A model generated the notes under the pieces. That model searched no databases. It had not been told where the DNA came from and worked only from the letters and a program-made list of their open reading frames with translations. Positions 1-11,387 of a DNA stretch of 64,000 bases are shown here, one piece after another. How positions within the stretch are numbered: position 1 is the first letter of the stretch; each line of letters opens with the position of its first letter. The stretch covers positions 62,001 to 126,000 of the forward strand of contig JAQFVV010012983.1 of assembly GCA_028023455.1 (NCBI GenBank). The letters run 5' to 3'. This DNA comes from Epiperipatus broadwayi (taxonomy: Eukaryota; Onychophora; Udeonychophora; Euonychophora; Peripatidae). The position numbers and the translations under genes were made by a program.

Positions 1-239
1 TGCAGTAATCTCTTATTTTCTTTCATTATCATTTTTTTTTCTAACACATGACCTTATATATTGATCGTTAAAGTTTTTTTCTTTTTAAAATTAGAATTTA
101 TTAGTCAAGTAGAAATACAAATTGAATACAATGTGTTTCTTTGATCATTAAGCATTGTTATTCATAGTTTATATTGTGCTTAGTACTCCAGCAATACTTG
201 GTTAATCATCATCATTGATTTCATTAAATTGAAATTATA

Positions 240-1150
240 TTACTGCAATGCCTGTCATGGTTGATAAGCTGTTTTCATTCAAATCTGAAAACTCCATTGG
301 ATGGACTTCATTGTCAGGGGATCAGTAATCACCCCTTCTGTTGATGTCAATGTTTTTTTTTTCATGTTTTTTTTGTTCTTTTTATTTCTTGGTTTTGTTA
401 GATTTTGATTTAAAGTGGTAAGTTTGATTTGTTTATGGCTAGCATCCAAAGATGATGCATTATTATCATCCTGCTGATAACTATTTGAGTCTATTGTTTT
501 CCTCTTTATGGATTTAGTTCCATGGACAATTGAATGATCTTTTTTTCCATTGGATTATGGTTTATTTGTATTGGTTCTACCTCACCAGTTACCTTGCCAT
601 CAGAGGACTTAACACCTAATGTAAGGTTTTCCCCTGTTATCTCCATTTGCTCATATCATTTCCAAACATGGTCTTCCTGAATGGGGTGAGGAGGCTTATC
701 TTTGTTGAGTTCATCTCCTTTCCATAAGTTGCATTTATGATTTTTCCTGGTGATTTTTTTGCATTTTTAACAAATATGTTTTGGATATTGTTTAATGAGG
801 TAACTTCTGTCCCCACAGAGAAAACACTGTGGTGGAATGCCATGAAATGATATGTAAATTGGGCATTTCTTCTTCACAAGAACTAAAGGGATATAAAGTG
901 GTGATATATATCTGTGAAGGGTTAATATAAAAGAATCATTATTAGAAAAGATTTCTATTTCCGAAAGTTTTTCCCATAAGAATTTGAAAATTTCCACCTT
1001 CCCAATCAAGAAAGCATTAAAGATCTTGTTGTGAGATCGTTAAAGTTGATCATAAAAAATAAATGTTTTCACAATTAATAACACAGACAGGTTGATGTTA
1101 AATTCTAGCCAAACTCTGACAGTTGAGTTTATGTTCATTAGAAAAAAAAA
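240..1150 (-). pseudogene. gag-like ORF1 remnant with degenerate CCHC zinc knuckle
   Basis: The open stretch 1009-767 encodes 80 residues ending IPPQCFLCGDRSYLIKQYPK. The spacing C62-x2-C65-x4-Y70-x4-Y75 is exactly that of a CCHC zinc knuckle, with the expected His and last Cys both replaced by Tyr. The preceding IYISFHGIPPQC resembles the strand that leads into the knuckle in LINE ORF1 proteins. Reading through the stop after residue 80 continues a hydrophilic, Lys-rich tail down to about position 300, as expected after such a knuckle. Upstream, residues such as STVRVWLEFNINLS lie in the same region with one stop. The product would be a nucleic-acid-binding ORF1/Gag-type protein of a retroelement, now dead. 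The exact LINE family is not determined. The overlapping 68-residue frame at 637-843 is a shadow. Confidence 0.6.
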
Positions 1151-1769
1151 AGTTGTTTGATTATTGTCTCAAAGTAAAATATTAAACTTTAATAATTTAC
1201 ATGCCAAAGAATGATTAAAATGGAATTGTGGCAGAAAGCAACTAAAGATGTGCTCTAAATATGTGGTGAATTGTTGACTTTATGGTTATTCTATGATCCA
1301 ATGTATTTATAGCATACATTGAATATTATCTTAAATGACTAATATATTTGTAAATAGTAAACTATTAATGTTTCTATATATTTTTTTGTTAAAACTCATT
1401 CCCAATGTAACTAAACAAGCAACCAACTGGAAACTGGATTGGAACTGAAATCACATCTCTTTCTGCGATTTTATTTATATGTACCTCTGAACCTATTAGC
1501 TATGATAGTCAGGGGAAAAAGTATCATTGATAGATGACATTTCACTTTCTGATGCAGATTTTAATTGCATACATGGTTATCTTATGGTCAGCTTTAATTA
1601 AAAAATATATGTGGAATTTCTTATTATACAGTTATTTTTTACAATTATAAAGTTCATTAAAATTATTTATATAAGAAAATATCATAATGCATAATGCAAG
1701 CTGAAATAAATAGAAAATTTAAATTATTAGTCATGATGTGATATGATTACTCCTTTATTTAAGTCCGGG

Positions 1770-2818
1770 ATGTTTCAGCCACTATTTTCAGAGAAACCTG
1801 TTAGCCACCTTACTTTTGCTTTTCTTTTCCCGCCATAAGTTTTTCCCACATTGTTCTCTATTCTGCTCCATTCCATTTCAGCAACATCATCTTTATTCAC
1901 TCTATGATCTTTATATCTAGAACCACCTTATTTTTTTCCAAACCCAGCATATAAACCAAAAACCCATTTTTGGTATAGTGACTTTGTAAGGATTTATATT
2001 CAATCAGCAGATGCTTGATATTTTCCATGTCTTCCTTATATAACTTTCAGACTAAATCGCCCACATTTCTCCATTTATAAGTATGTTTCCTTGTTGCTAA
2101 CAATCCTATTTCATCCTTAAACAGTAAACTACTTTCCTTGCTATTATCATAAATTAACTCACACCCAATATTTTGTTTACTTTTATAGATATTTAAACTC
2201 TTTTTATTCTCCATATTAGTTCTCTGTTTCTCCAGCTCCCTATTTTTTATTAAAGCATTCATTTTTCTATCCCATTCTTTTCTACTATAACCCTCAGCAA
2301 TCCTCCTAACACACTCATCCTATCTTTTTTACAAATAAAGTAAAGTCTTTATCCAAATCTTCTGCATACCATACTACATTTCTCACCCATTTTGTTTCTT
2401 GCCCTTTACTTGTAACCCAATTAAATACTATTTTGACTATTCTCTTACTATTCATAAATTGCAATCTACTGAACATTTTCATTTTGCTCTTTGCATCTCT
2501 CATATACAAACTTGACCATCCCATATCTGCATCTAATTCATGTCTTCCTACTTTTTGTTATACTTTTTTTAAATAATATAACACCTGTTTATTAACACAT
2601 GATGCACTATTACCATAAGTTAACCCCACTATTCTCACTACGTTCCATACAATTTTTGGTATATCATATTTATTATATGAAAACATTATTAATTTATTTG
2701 ACAATCATTTTCTTTTCTTTACTTTATTTATCATTTTTTCCCCATTCATTCAAGCAATTTCTCTGATTACTTAAGATGATTTCCAAATAGTTATATCTAT
2801 TTACATTTAACTTTATAT
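1770..2818 (-). pseudogene. LINE reverse-transcriptase C-terminal remnant
   Basis: Several pieces read in order on the minus strand: KLNVNRYNYLEIIL, then DIPKIVWNVVRIVGLTYG, then DADMGWSSLYMRDAKSKMKM, then SSLLFKDEIGLLATRKHTYK and, after one stop, ENIKHLLIEYKSLQ. This is the order seen in the region after the RT domain of many LINE ORF2 proteins, where the last block is the usual (I)EHLL-EC tail motif; here Cys is replaced by Tyr. Stops and frame breaks interrupt the reading, so it is a pseudogene. The coding part ends near 1818 and a 3' UTR-like stretch follows. The 5' side stops abruptly at the 3' end of the family B repeat at about 2820, so this copy was truncated or split there. The RT catalytic block is absent. 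The ORF1 remnant at 240-1150 lies downstream of it and so belongs to another copy. Confidence 0.7.
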
Positions 2819-2828
2819 CAGGCAAAAC

Positions 2829-2831
<3 letters not shown>

Positions 2832-2913
<82 letters not shown>
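2832..2913. repeat. (TA)n microsatellite inside family B
   Basis: About 82 bp of pure TA lie at the place where the other family B copies carry only TACATATA or a 20-bp TA run (3363-3382). The array is therefore an expansion of a seed within the mobile element, between the GGCAATA and TAGTGAG blocks. Confidence 0.95.
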
Positions 2914-2919
<6 letters not shown>

Positions 2920-2992
2920 CACACACAGCAAGCTAGAGTAACCAATGGATGCCAGAAGGCTTGTGCATAAAATCCCCATCTAGCGCCTACTC

Positions 2993-3051
2993 ATCCAATA
3001 TCCCCAGACTAGTTTCTGGCTTATGGACTTCATCAGTGAGGAGCCTTGGAT
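2993..3051 (-). ncRNA. Hammerhead ribozyme candidate B1
   Basis: Read on the minus strand: distal stem I AUCCAA/UUGGAU, proximal stem I UCCUCA/UGGGGA (one G·U), core CUGAUGA, a short stem II, core GAAA, stem III AC-UA-GU, and the cleavage triplet GUC. Predicted cleavage falls between 3007 and 3006. Stem II is poor in this copy (AGUCCAUAAGCCA), with a U×C mismatch and the A·A at 10.1/11.1 that all family B copies share. The fold was made by eye. Confidence 0.6.
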
Positions 3052-3457
3052 CTGAGAGCACTGCATCTAGATCTTAGGATCTGATGCAACCCTCCATCAA
3101 CCACCTTTTATCTCCATTTAACTACAAAACTATGAGTCTTAAACTGAAAACACCTTAATGTTTTCAATCCAAGCTCATTAGCTTATATAGTCATATGGGT
3201 CTAAATCCAGTTCAATTCCCATATATTTTAGTGTCTTTGGTTCTTTAATAACCATAAACACCACTATCCTATTAGGCAGGATTACTTTTAAGCCAATAAA
3301 CATCACATGACCACTTCCTCTTATGTTTGTGTATAACTGTTCTTAAAACAGGCAAAACTCACTATATATATATATATATATTGCCACACACAGCAAGCTA
3401 GAGGAATCAATGGATGCCAGAAGGCTTGTGCATAAAATCCCCATCTAGTGCCTACTC

Positions 3458-3516
3458 ATCCAATATCCCCAGACTAGTTTCTGGCTTATGGCCTTCGTCA
3501 GTGAGGAGCCTTTGAT
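3458..3516 (-). ncRNA. Hammerhead ribozyme candidate B2
   Basis: Minus strand: proximal stem I UCCUCA/UGGGGA, core CUGACGA (position 7 is free in the hammerhead consensus CUGANGA), stem II GGC-CAUAA-GCC flanked by A·A, core GAAA, stem III AC-UA-GU and triplet GUC. The distal stem I AUCAAA/UUGGAU carries one mismatch. Predicted cleavage falls between 3472 and 3471. All invariant core bases are kept. Confidence 0.68.
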
Positions 3517-3568
3517 CTGAGAGCACTGCATCTAGATCTTAGGATCTAATGCAACCCTCCATATTTTT

Positions 3569-3736
3569 TTCACAAAGACTTCTTGTGTTTGAAAGTGAGA
3601 GTATTCATTTATAGTTAAAAATCCATAAAGTACACTGAGTTGAAAGGATAGATGGATTCATTCTATCTTTTCACAAAAACTTTATCTTGTGCTTGGCAGT
3701 GAGAGTATTCATTTATAGTTAAAAATCCATAAAGTG
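3569..3736. repeat. Direct repeat pair, about 65 bp
   Basis: Two near-identical copies (3569-3632 and 3669-3736) share GAGAGTATTCATTTATAGTT followed by AAAAATCCATAAAGT, and begin with a TTTTTTCACAAA-like block. They lie just beyond the truncated 5' end of the family B dimer. The origin is unknown; they may be a tandem duplication or the end of another repeat. Confidence 0.8.
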
Positions 3737-3749
3737 CATGTGCATTAGC

Positions 3750-5335
3750 TTAATAGCTGATTTATAAAAAAAATAGCGTTATATAAAATAATATGTAAGT
3801 GATGTAATATTACATGAAAATATATATAATAAAAAATAACAATTTTATCAATACTATATTCATTTTTAAAATGAATAAAGTTAATTCATAGTTTTTATAA
3901 ACTACAATTAATAATAAACATGTCTTTCACCAATATTATATGTTGCCATAGCAACATAGCCCATTGCAATCTAGATTGACATATTCACCATTAAAATTAA
4001 ACAAGTAAGAGAAAAAAATACAAATAATATTTTATCACATATGGAAATTTATTTCAAATTTCATTAGGCACATTACATATATACATAAATAACGAATGCT
4101 GGTTTTAGATTACATAATGTGACAGTAAGAGTTAAACTTAAATATCAAGTATAATCGTTAATTTAATTTCGTAAGATAAAAAACAATAACCACTAAATGG
4201 AGAAGAAAGTAATTATAAATCATCTCATAGGGAACAACAGGTTGTTACGAAATCAATAACATTTTATATTTAATCATAATTTTTTATTAAAAAAAAAAGT
4301 TTAATGCTGCTTCTGAAATTTAATTCTTTAATAAAAGAGATTTAAAAAATGACTTTAAAAATAACTTTTTCTTTACCTTCAGCTATAAGAAATTTTTTTT
4401 AAAAAAATGCGTTAAAAAAAGATAAAATGATTGTTTTATAAATTACAACCTTGTTATATATAATAAGCAACAGATATACGATTGTGCAATCTAATGTAGC
4501 ATTATATAAATTACAGCAATATTTCTAGCTCAGAATGAAATACTTCTTGAAAGTATTTATTAATCAGAAGCTAACGACAATCTTTCTCGTCTTCACCCGA
4601 TAAATAGCTTTTAAGAATTGTGGTTAGATTAATATTGTTTAGTACTGTATATTTTTTAAAAAAATAATCATCTAATTTATTGCTAAAGAGGCTGTATGTT
4701 CAAGTATGCTTAAAGGCAGAACGAGTACAACAATTCTATTCAAATAACTGATTTGTTTTTACTACGCTGAAATAGATCCCGTAATCTTTAACACACAGTT
4801 TGCTATTAATCCTATACTAAAATCTAAAGGATAAAAATACATCATGGATTAATGTCATTGATAAATTGTGTTTTATTTACATATGTGAGTGTATGCATAA
4901 TAAATATTGCAAACGTATTTATGTGCGTTGATACATTAAAAAATTACCATAAAAAATGTTGTTTTAAAATTTAGCGAATGCGTCTTCAATGACTTGCACC
5001 ATAATCACAATTTTTGTTTATTGTCCAAGTTAATTAATAATGTTTTAGTTATTAATGGTATGTTTATATTGTCAGGGAAACAACTACTAGATTCCAAAAT
5101 ATGTAGGAGGAAAATCGTATTATCTTGACAATGATTAAAAGTCGTGAATAGGATGCACTGCACTGAAATTACATTTGGCTAAAATAGTAATATCCACTAT
5201 TAATGATTTATTTATTCTTATCAATACAAATACATACTTGTGCATCAGTAAAAGTGTGCGTGTGAAAATAAGAAATAATAAAACAAAATACTGGGATTAT
5301 AACTTTCAATATACCAACATATTTAACACAATTAT
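3750..5335. other. AT-rich non-coding stretch, no feature recognised
   Basis: Mostly A/T with short homopolymer runs. ORFs are short and of random composition; the 61-residue frame at 5175-5360 runs into the family A repeat. No repeat with another copy in the window, tRNA-like box pair or protein motif was seen. Confidence 0.6.
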
Positions 5336-5439
5336 ATTGTCTATACTGAAGTTAATTTAATTTATAAGGAATTTGAACTCAGACTTTTAAGCTTCTTATA
5401 GCTATCCACTCCATACTATACACAGAACCCCGTACATGT

Positions 5440-5512
5440 GAAAAAAATAAATGATCTCCAATATATATATTTTGTGTTGATCCAGCACTCATCAGTTGAT
5501 CCAGATTATCAT
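5440..5512 (-). ncRNA. Family A hammerhead, core mutated (G12 to A)
   Basis: Minus strand: CAA CUGAUGA (5495-5489), a stem II region GUGCUGGAUCAACAC, then AAAA (5473-5470) where GAAA is required, then UAUAUAUA and UUGG. Loss of G12 should abolish self-cleavage. The rest of the family A layout is kept, so this is a decayed copy. Confidence 0.6.
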
Positions 5513-5868
5513 CTACCACACACATATATAATCAGTGCTCGGCTTGTATTAAATACAAATCTCTTCTCCATCCTCCAACTCTTCAGCCATCCATATAATT
5601 GAAATTTTGAGGATGGAATAATTGCTGATGCCAATAGTATGGTCATATCCATGTTGATTTTAAGTCACTCTGACTCTTCACATGGAGGATTTTAATATGT
5701 CTATTTTAAATATCCAGAAGAAATATGGGCAGAATTCAGGCTGAATATATAACTTTAATACAAATCTATTATCTATACTGAACTTAATGTAAATTTAGAA
5801 GGGTTCAAGTTATCTATAGCTATCCACTCTATCCTACACCACTGGCACACATACATATATGTAAAAAA

Positions 5869-5936
5869 GATAAAATTATTTCCAATATACATATTTCATG
5901 CTAAACTGGCACTCATCAGTTGGTGCAGATCATCAT
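5869..5936 (-). ncRNA. Hammerhead ribozyme candidate A (minus), intact core
   Basis: Minus strand: proximal stem I CCAA (5923-5920) pairs with UUGG (5885-5882). Core CUGAUGA is 5919-5913, stem II GUGC/GCAU closes a CAGUUUA loop, core GAAA is 5897-5894, stem III is AUA/UAU with a 2-nt loop, and the cleavage triplet is AUA with predicted cleavage after 5886. The distal part of stem I is weak in this copy. Position 10.1/11.1 is G·U. Confidence 0.65.
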
Positions 5937-6362
5937 CTCTCACACACACATGTATAACCAGTGTTCAGTTTATATTAGGCTAGAAAATCTTTAAACATTA
6001 ATGGACAGGCTTTAAATCAATCTGATCCCTCATGTATAGGATATAAATTACATTAAGTTCAGTATAGACATTGTAATTGGATTAAATATTACATAGCCTT
6101 TACTCCACTCATCCCTCTTCTGGGTATTTAAAATAAGATATTAAACTCCTATAAATGAGGAGTCAGATTATTTAAAGTTAACATGTTATGTTCATAATAT
6201 TGGCATCAGCAAGGGTTTTGAGCATTTTCATCAACAGATTTTCAATGAGTTGGATGGTTGAAGAATTGAAGGGTGATAGCTTGTACATTGAAGTTTGAAG
6301 ATTTTCTATTTTAATATAAACTGAGCACTGATTATATAAGTTATATATGTGTGTGAGAGATG

Positions 6363-6421
6363 ATGATCTGGACCAACTGATGAGTGCTGGTTCAGCATGA
6401 AATGTGCATATTGGAAATCAT
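6363..6421 (+). ncRNA. Hammerhead ribozyme candidate A (plus), best family A copy
   Basis: Distal stem I AUGAU (6363-6367) pairs with AUCAU (6417-6421); an internal loop follows; proximal stem I CCAA (6373-6376) pairs with UUGG (6411-6414). Core CUGAUGA is 6377-6383, stem II GUGCUG/CAGCAU (6384-6398) has a 3-nt loop, core GAAA is 6399-6402, stem III is AUG/CAU, and the triplet AUA predicts cleavage after A6410. An internal loop in helix I next to a capped helix II is the arrangement that supports fast type-I hammerheads. Confidence 0.72.
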
Positions 6422-6799
6422 TTAGTATTTTTACATATATTTGGTCATATGTATTGGTTGTATGGAATGGAGTTGATAGCTGTAGGGAAATCTGTGTGCA
6501 AATCCCTTACAAATTACATTAAGTTCAGTATAGACAATATACTTGTATTCACTATTCCATATTTAGCCTGTATTTTGATCATACCTTTTCTGTGTATTTA
6601 AAATGAACATATTAGAGTCCTATACATGAGGAATTAGAGTGTCTCAATGTCAACATGGATATGAGCATAATATTGGCATCAGCTAAAGCTCTGAGCATTC
6701 CATCATCCAATTTTGAATGATATGAATGGAAGGTGGAGAAAATTGAAGCCTGACCATTTAGGTTTGAAGGTTTGCTATCTTAATAAAACTGAGCATGGG

Positions 6800-6960
6800 T
6801 TATATATGTGTGTGGAAGATGATAATATTGGTTCAGCATGAAATATGTATATTGGAGATTATTTATCTTTGTCACATATATCTGGTCATGTGTATCAGTT
6901 GTATAGGATTTAGTGGACAGCTGCAGAGAGTATAAAAGTCTAAGTTCAAATCCCTTATAA
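6800..6960 (+). repeat. Family A unit with deleted hammerhead core
   Basis: The sequence jumps from GATAATATT to GGTTCAGCATGAAATATGTA, so the segment with CUGAUGA is deleted while the GAAA side (6840-6843) and UAUUGG remain. The unit still ends with the B-box-like GTTCAAATC at 6945-6953 and is followed by (TA)n. Confidence 0.7.
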
Positions 6961-6969
6961 TATACCAAC

Positions 6970-6970
<1 letters not shown>

Positions 6971-7016
<46 letters not shown>
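6971..7016. repeat. (TA)n microsatellite
   Basis: An uninterrupted TA run directly downstream of the last family A unit. Confidence 0.95.
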
Positions 7017-7019
<3 letters not shown>

Positions 7020-10000
7020 ACCCTCACTTCTCGATATATAATATAATTTAAAAAATATGACTAGCTCAATTAAATCATTATGCTCAACTGAAATATATAT
7101 AACTATCTTTAATATATTTTTATAACATTATAACTTATCAGATTTATTACAAACTTATCAAAAATTAATATAGTTCAATATTATGTATTAATTAAATAAG
7201 TATTTACCAAAATCATGAGACTATGAAGTGAAGTTACAATTGGTAATTGAATTTACATTGAATCAATGTCTTTCCAAGACACTATCTCAATGGCATAAGA
7301 ATACTATTACTTCTTTATTATCTCATTACTAACTCTACAGCACTCTTATGACTTTTATAAAATGAACTATCTTTAATAATAATAGATAAATAAATATCAA
7401 TCTTTTGTTAAGGAAATATAATTAAATATTCTCAGGTTCTTCTAATTATCTTAAAGTAATAATAATTCGTGCAGATAGGAATGATAAGGGATTTAATATC
7501 AAACCTAAATACACCTAACTTATTCTAATAACAATAACTAACAATAATAATCTTTAGTGTATAGCTTAATCTTATCTATTTGATTATACCATTAATCATT
7601 AAGAAAATAAGTAAATCATATACATGTCTTTCATTTCCATATAGTATCTTAATTTTAAAAATAGACCAAAATCTTATAATTTAACAATTTGTGGCAATAA
7701 ATAATATTATACTCTTATATTGTGCATTATAATTACTTTATGACCATTATAATATTATATGTTAATGTCAATTAATTTCTATAAATTATATTAAGAAAAT
7801 ATTGTGTTTCTTTCTCAAATAATAAAATAATAAATTCATATTATGCAAATATTATGTACATTCAAATTATCTGTTGTCAAATGCTGTGGTGTAAAATAAT
7901 GAATTCGACACACTTTTAAACAACTTAACAAATTTATTTACATCAACTTTAATAAATAACTTATTTAAACTATTTACATTTAAAGTGGAAACCAAAGAAA
8001 AATAAAAATAAAAAATAATAATACAAGATTTTTACACTGTTATTATTTCCATAATCATAAATAGATAATTTATACATTTTTTAAATGTTCTATCAATAAC
8101 ATTTAATTAAGTTTATGACTTTAATTTTAATAAACATCATTTTTCATCAATTAAAACAAGAAAAGGTTTTATGTGAAATATCATTCATGTAACATATATG
8201 TAAATAAACAGACTTTAATAATTAAAATGCTACTTCACTTAAGTCTTACTGCTATTTATATTATAATGTACTGGTATGTATTACATTTACTATCAGTATT
8301 ACTCAAATATTACTTAATGTATAAACTGATATAACTTTGTAATATAATAACAATTATTGATTATAATTATTTATTTCATTCCGATATAATGTCATACTAC
8401 ATGTCTTATCAAAATATGCAATACGTATATGTTCTTTTAAAATAATATTCAAAATTATTCAACAATTTCAAATTTTATAAAGTATTATATCAAATAAAAT
8501 TCTATGATTCTTTTCTATTTAAACATTACTTTTCTTTACTTGTTATTCTTATTCCTTCCTAAAAAAACTTCTATCTACAAAAGTCATTTTAACCTTATTT
8601 AACTTCAGAAAAATAGATGACCAATTTTAAAAAAAAAAAATAATATTTATCCAAAATCTCTTATACCTCATCATTTATATACGATAAACCTTCAATCAAA
8701 ATATAAATTTCTACATAAAATTAACTTAACTTATCTAATAAAATAAAAATAAAATATAGATTTTTGTACCTCTTACTAACTTGAAAAGGAAAAAAATAAA
8801 TAACTTATACGAATATAATAAATCTAATTCCTAATATTGTAACAGAAACATTAAAATTTATTCACGAAAGAATCATATAATTATTTCTAGGTTCTCATAT
8901 TATGTTGTACTAAATTTACATCATCAATTTAAAGTATGCATATTAAAATAAAACTGTTATTACTAATATTGTGCGTGTATATTCTTTAAATATTTATCCA
9001 TCCATTCAACAATCAAATAACATTTGGTTGATCTAAAGAAAACATAGCAAATACATCAAATTATTACTATTATATAATTTTTACCACAAATGATACTTTA
9101 ATGTACAGTCCGTCACACGATGTCCTCCAGGATTACAGTTTTACAAAATAATTTCACATTTACACTCAACAATTATTCTTTAAAATATTACGTATTGTAT
9201 AATTATAAAAATAAACTTTATGCAATGAAATGTTATATTAATATTTAGCTTTTTTTTAAAAAAATGTAAATGTACCTTTCCTATCTTTAATAAATCAATA
9301 ATTAATTAAATATTTATGTTAGTTAATAAATAAAAACATATTACATAAAATCCAATGGTGTCTTCTTTCACCCATAATTGTTCTTTTTCCTAGGCACAAA
9401 CTTTCACCAAACATTACTTCCTTTTCCGGTACATCACGTGTTTTTAAGAGTTTTTATGAAAAAAATGAAAAAACGTTCTTTTTTTTAAAAATAAAATAAA
9501 AATAAGAGTCAGTTCCACCATAAGAATAAAATAATAATTAAAATAGTTTATGGAATCCGGATTCATTTCTTTTTAAGGAAAAAAATATTATTATTTAAAA
9601 GTTATTAATTTTTAGAATTAGTCTATAATTTACAAAGTTCTTATTTAATTATTTTTAATTGATTTGGATATCCACGTATATTTGATTTGCGCATTCCTTA
9701 ACAAATATCTAGGTAAGATTAACTTTAGATTCTTCTGTACGACCAGCATTCAGACTTTCTAATATAATAATTTTTATTTATAGATACGTCTCTGCCAATT
9801 AAACTTTCGATTTATTTGCCTTTTAAAACTATCAAAATTTAGTCTTTTAAACCATAAAGACTTAACAAGGCAAGTATTTATGTAATCATTATTATTTACC
9901 ATCTTTACTAAGTTATATACTTAGATTTATAATTTACAAATACTTTCTTCATAAAGAAGTATTTCTCTTTCTTTAAAATATCCGTTTTATAAAAATTAAT

Positions 10001-11327
10001 TATAATCAGCTTTTAAATTTACATAAGGTCCAACATATTACTTTTATGCATCTAGTAACTCTCCTAGTTAATCCAGCGTTTGTTAAATTTTTAGTATAAA
10101 GTCTCCAATACATTTTATCCTTATACGATGTCTTCATGACTATTTGATAGTAAATTGAGCTTCGATCGAGACGATCAATAGGAAATTATAATTAAAATTA
10201 GCACTGCATATTTGACGGTAAAACTTGTTATAAATTATTTAAAACCACTCTCTTATAATTTTAAAAATGATTATGAGAGCGTCTATAATTTTTCTTAGCT
10301 ATCTCTAATAGCACACTATACTTTAAAAATTACAATCACAATCCCCCTCCGAACAATTGAACCTTGGTTTTATACCCGAAGAAACTCTCCACTTGATTGG
10401 TAAATTAAACAATCAACTTGCTAGCTTATTTACATATTTTACCAACAAGACAGAATTAAAAATAAATAATGACTTATTTAATATTTATTATTTATCACAT
10501 TATTAAATTCTTAAATTAATCTTTATCGTTTATTTAAATTCATTAAGCATTTTTTTAAAATATACTTTCTTACTTTATTTCACTTTTAACTTTTATAAGA
10601 TTATTTTTATAAACAAACTAAGTCTATTTTTATTCGTTATGTTTTTAAGCAGTATTTTAAAATCAGATTTAATATTTCACATTAATTATTTTTATTTTTA
10701 TCTCGTGATAGCCAATATAATACTTATAAATTTTTATAACAGAATTTTAAAATAGTTTTGCAACTTTACTAAAAAAAACTCCCAAGCATGTGTGTATGTG
10801 TCTAACTAACATCTGTTTTACAACACAGCTACAAACGCTTGTAATAATCTAAAAATAAACTAACAATTTCATTTTTAAAAATAAATATTTTTAAAATAAA
10901 CAATATATTATAACAATTTTTAAAATAATAATTCCATCAAATATTAATCTTCTATTATGTACTACTAATAATTAAAATATTTATATTCACTTATTAAATA
11001 TTAATCTTTATCAACAGTAAATATATGCATTTAATTTTAACTTGTCTTTTTAAAACTTTTAGCTTTAAACATTTATTTATTAAACTTATTAATGCAGTAT
11101 TGATTATGGCCAGTTTTCCCAACCATATACTATTATCATCCCTATTGAAACGTCTCTCTCAAACATCAGCACAATTTTCACATATCAAATATTCATAGAT
11201 TACTTTAATTACACTTTTTAAAAGATTGTTATAAACAAAATTAACATCATATAGCTAAATATATCTTAAATTTAAATTTTTTTTAATAGATTGATACAAC
11301 AATTTATGGAGACCCATACAAAAGGGC

Positions 11328-11387
<60 letters not shown>

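Larger units (their letters stand above)
2820..3562 (-). repeat. Family B hammerhead repeat, tandem dimer (retrozyme-like)
   Basis: Two copies of the same repeat lie head to tail on the minus strand. The upstream copy is 5'-truncated near 3562 and ends in GAGTTTTGCCTG near 3350; the second starts at once (AAGAACAGTTATAC) and ends in the same GAGTTTTGCCTG near 2822. The related unit at 20480-20925 shares the interior (TCCTGCCTARTAGGATAG; GATGGAGGGTTGCAT). Each copy holds a hammerhead-like fold, and equivalent hammerhead positions lie 465 nt apart. Tandem units with a type-I hammerhead are the hallmark of retrozymes and of Smα-type repeats. No ORF is present, so the element would be non-autonomous. 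It sits directly against a LINE remnant. Confidence 0.75.
5335..6975. repeat. Family A hammerhead repeat cluster: two units minus, two units plus (palindrome)
   Basis: Four units of one repeat lie here: about 5335-5765 and 5765-6010 (partial) on the minus strand, then about 6040-6515 and 6515-6960 on the plus strand. Units meet at TACATTAAGTTCAGTATAGA (6049, 6520; reversed at 5343 and 5777) and end in a block like GTTCAAATCCCTT (6945-6957), which matches an RNA polymerase III B box. Equivalent hammerhead positions are 424 nt apart on the minus side and 441 nt apart on the plus side. The interior block ATATTGGCATCAGC recurs in the plus units and, inverted, near 5630. The cluster has no coding capacity. 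Confidence 0.8.
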
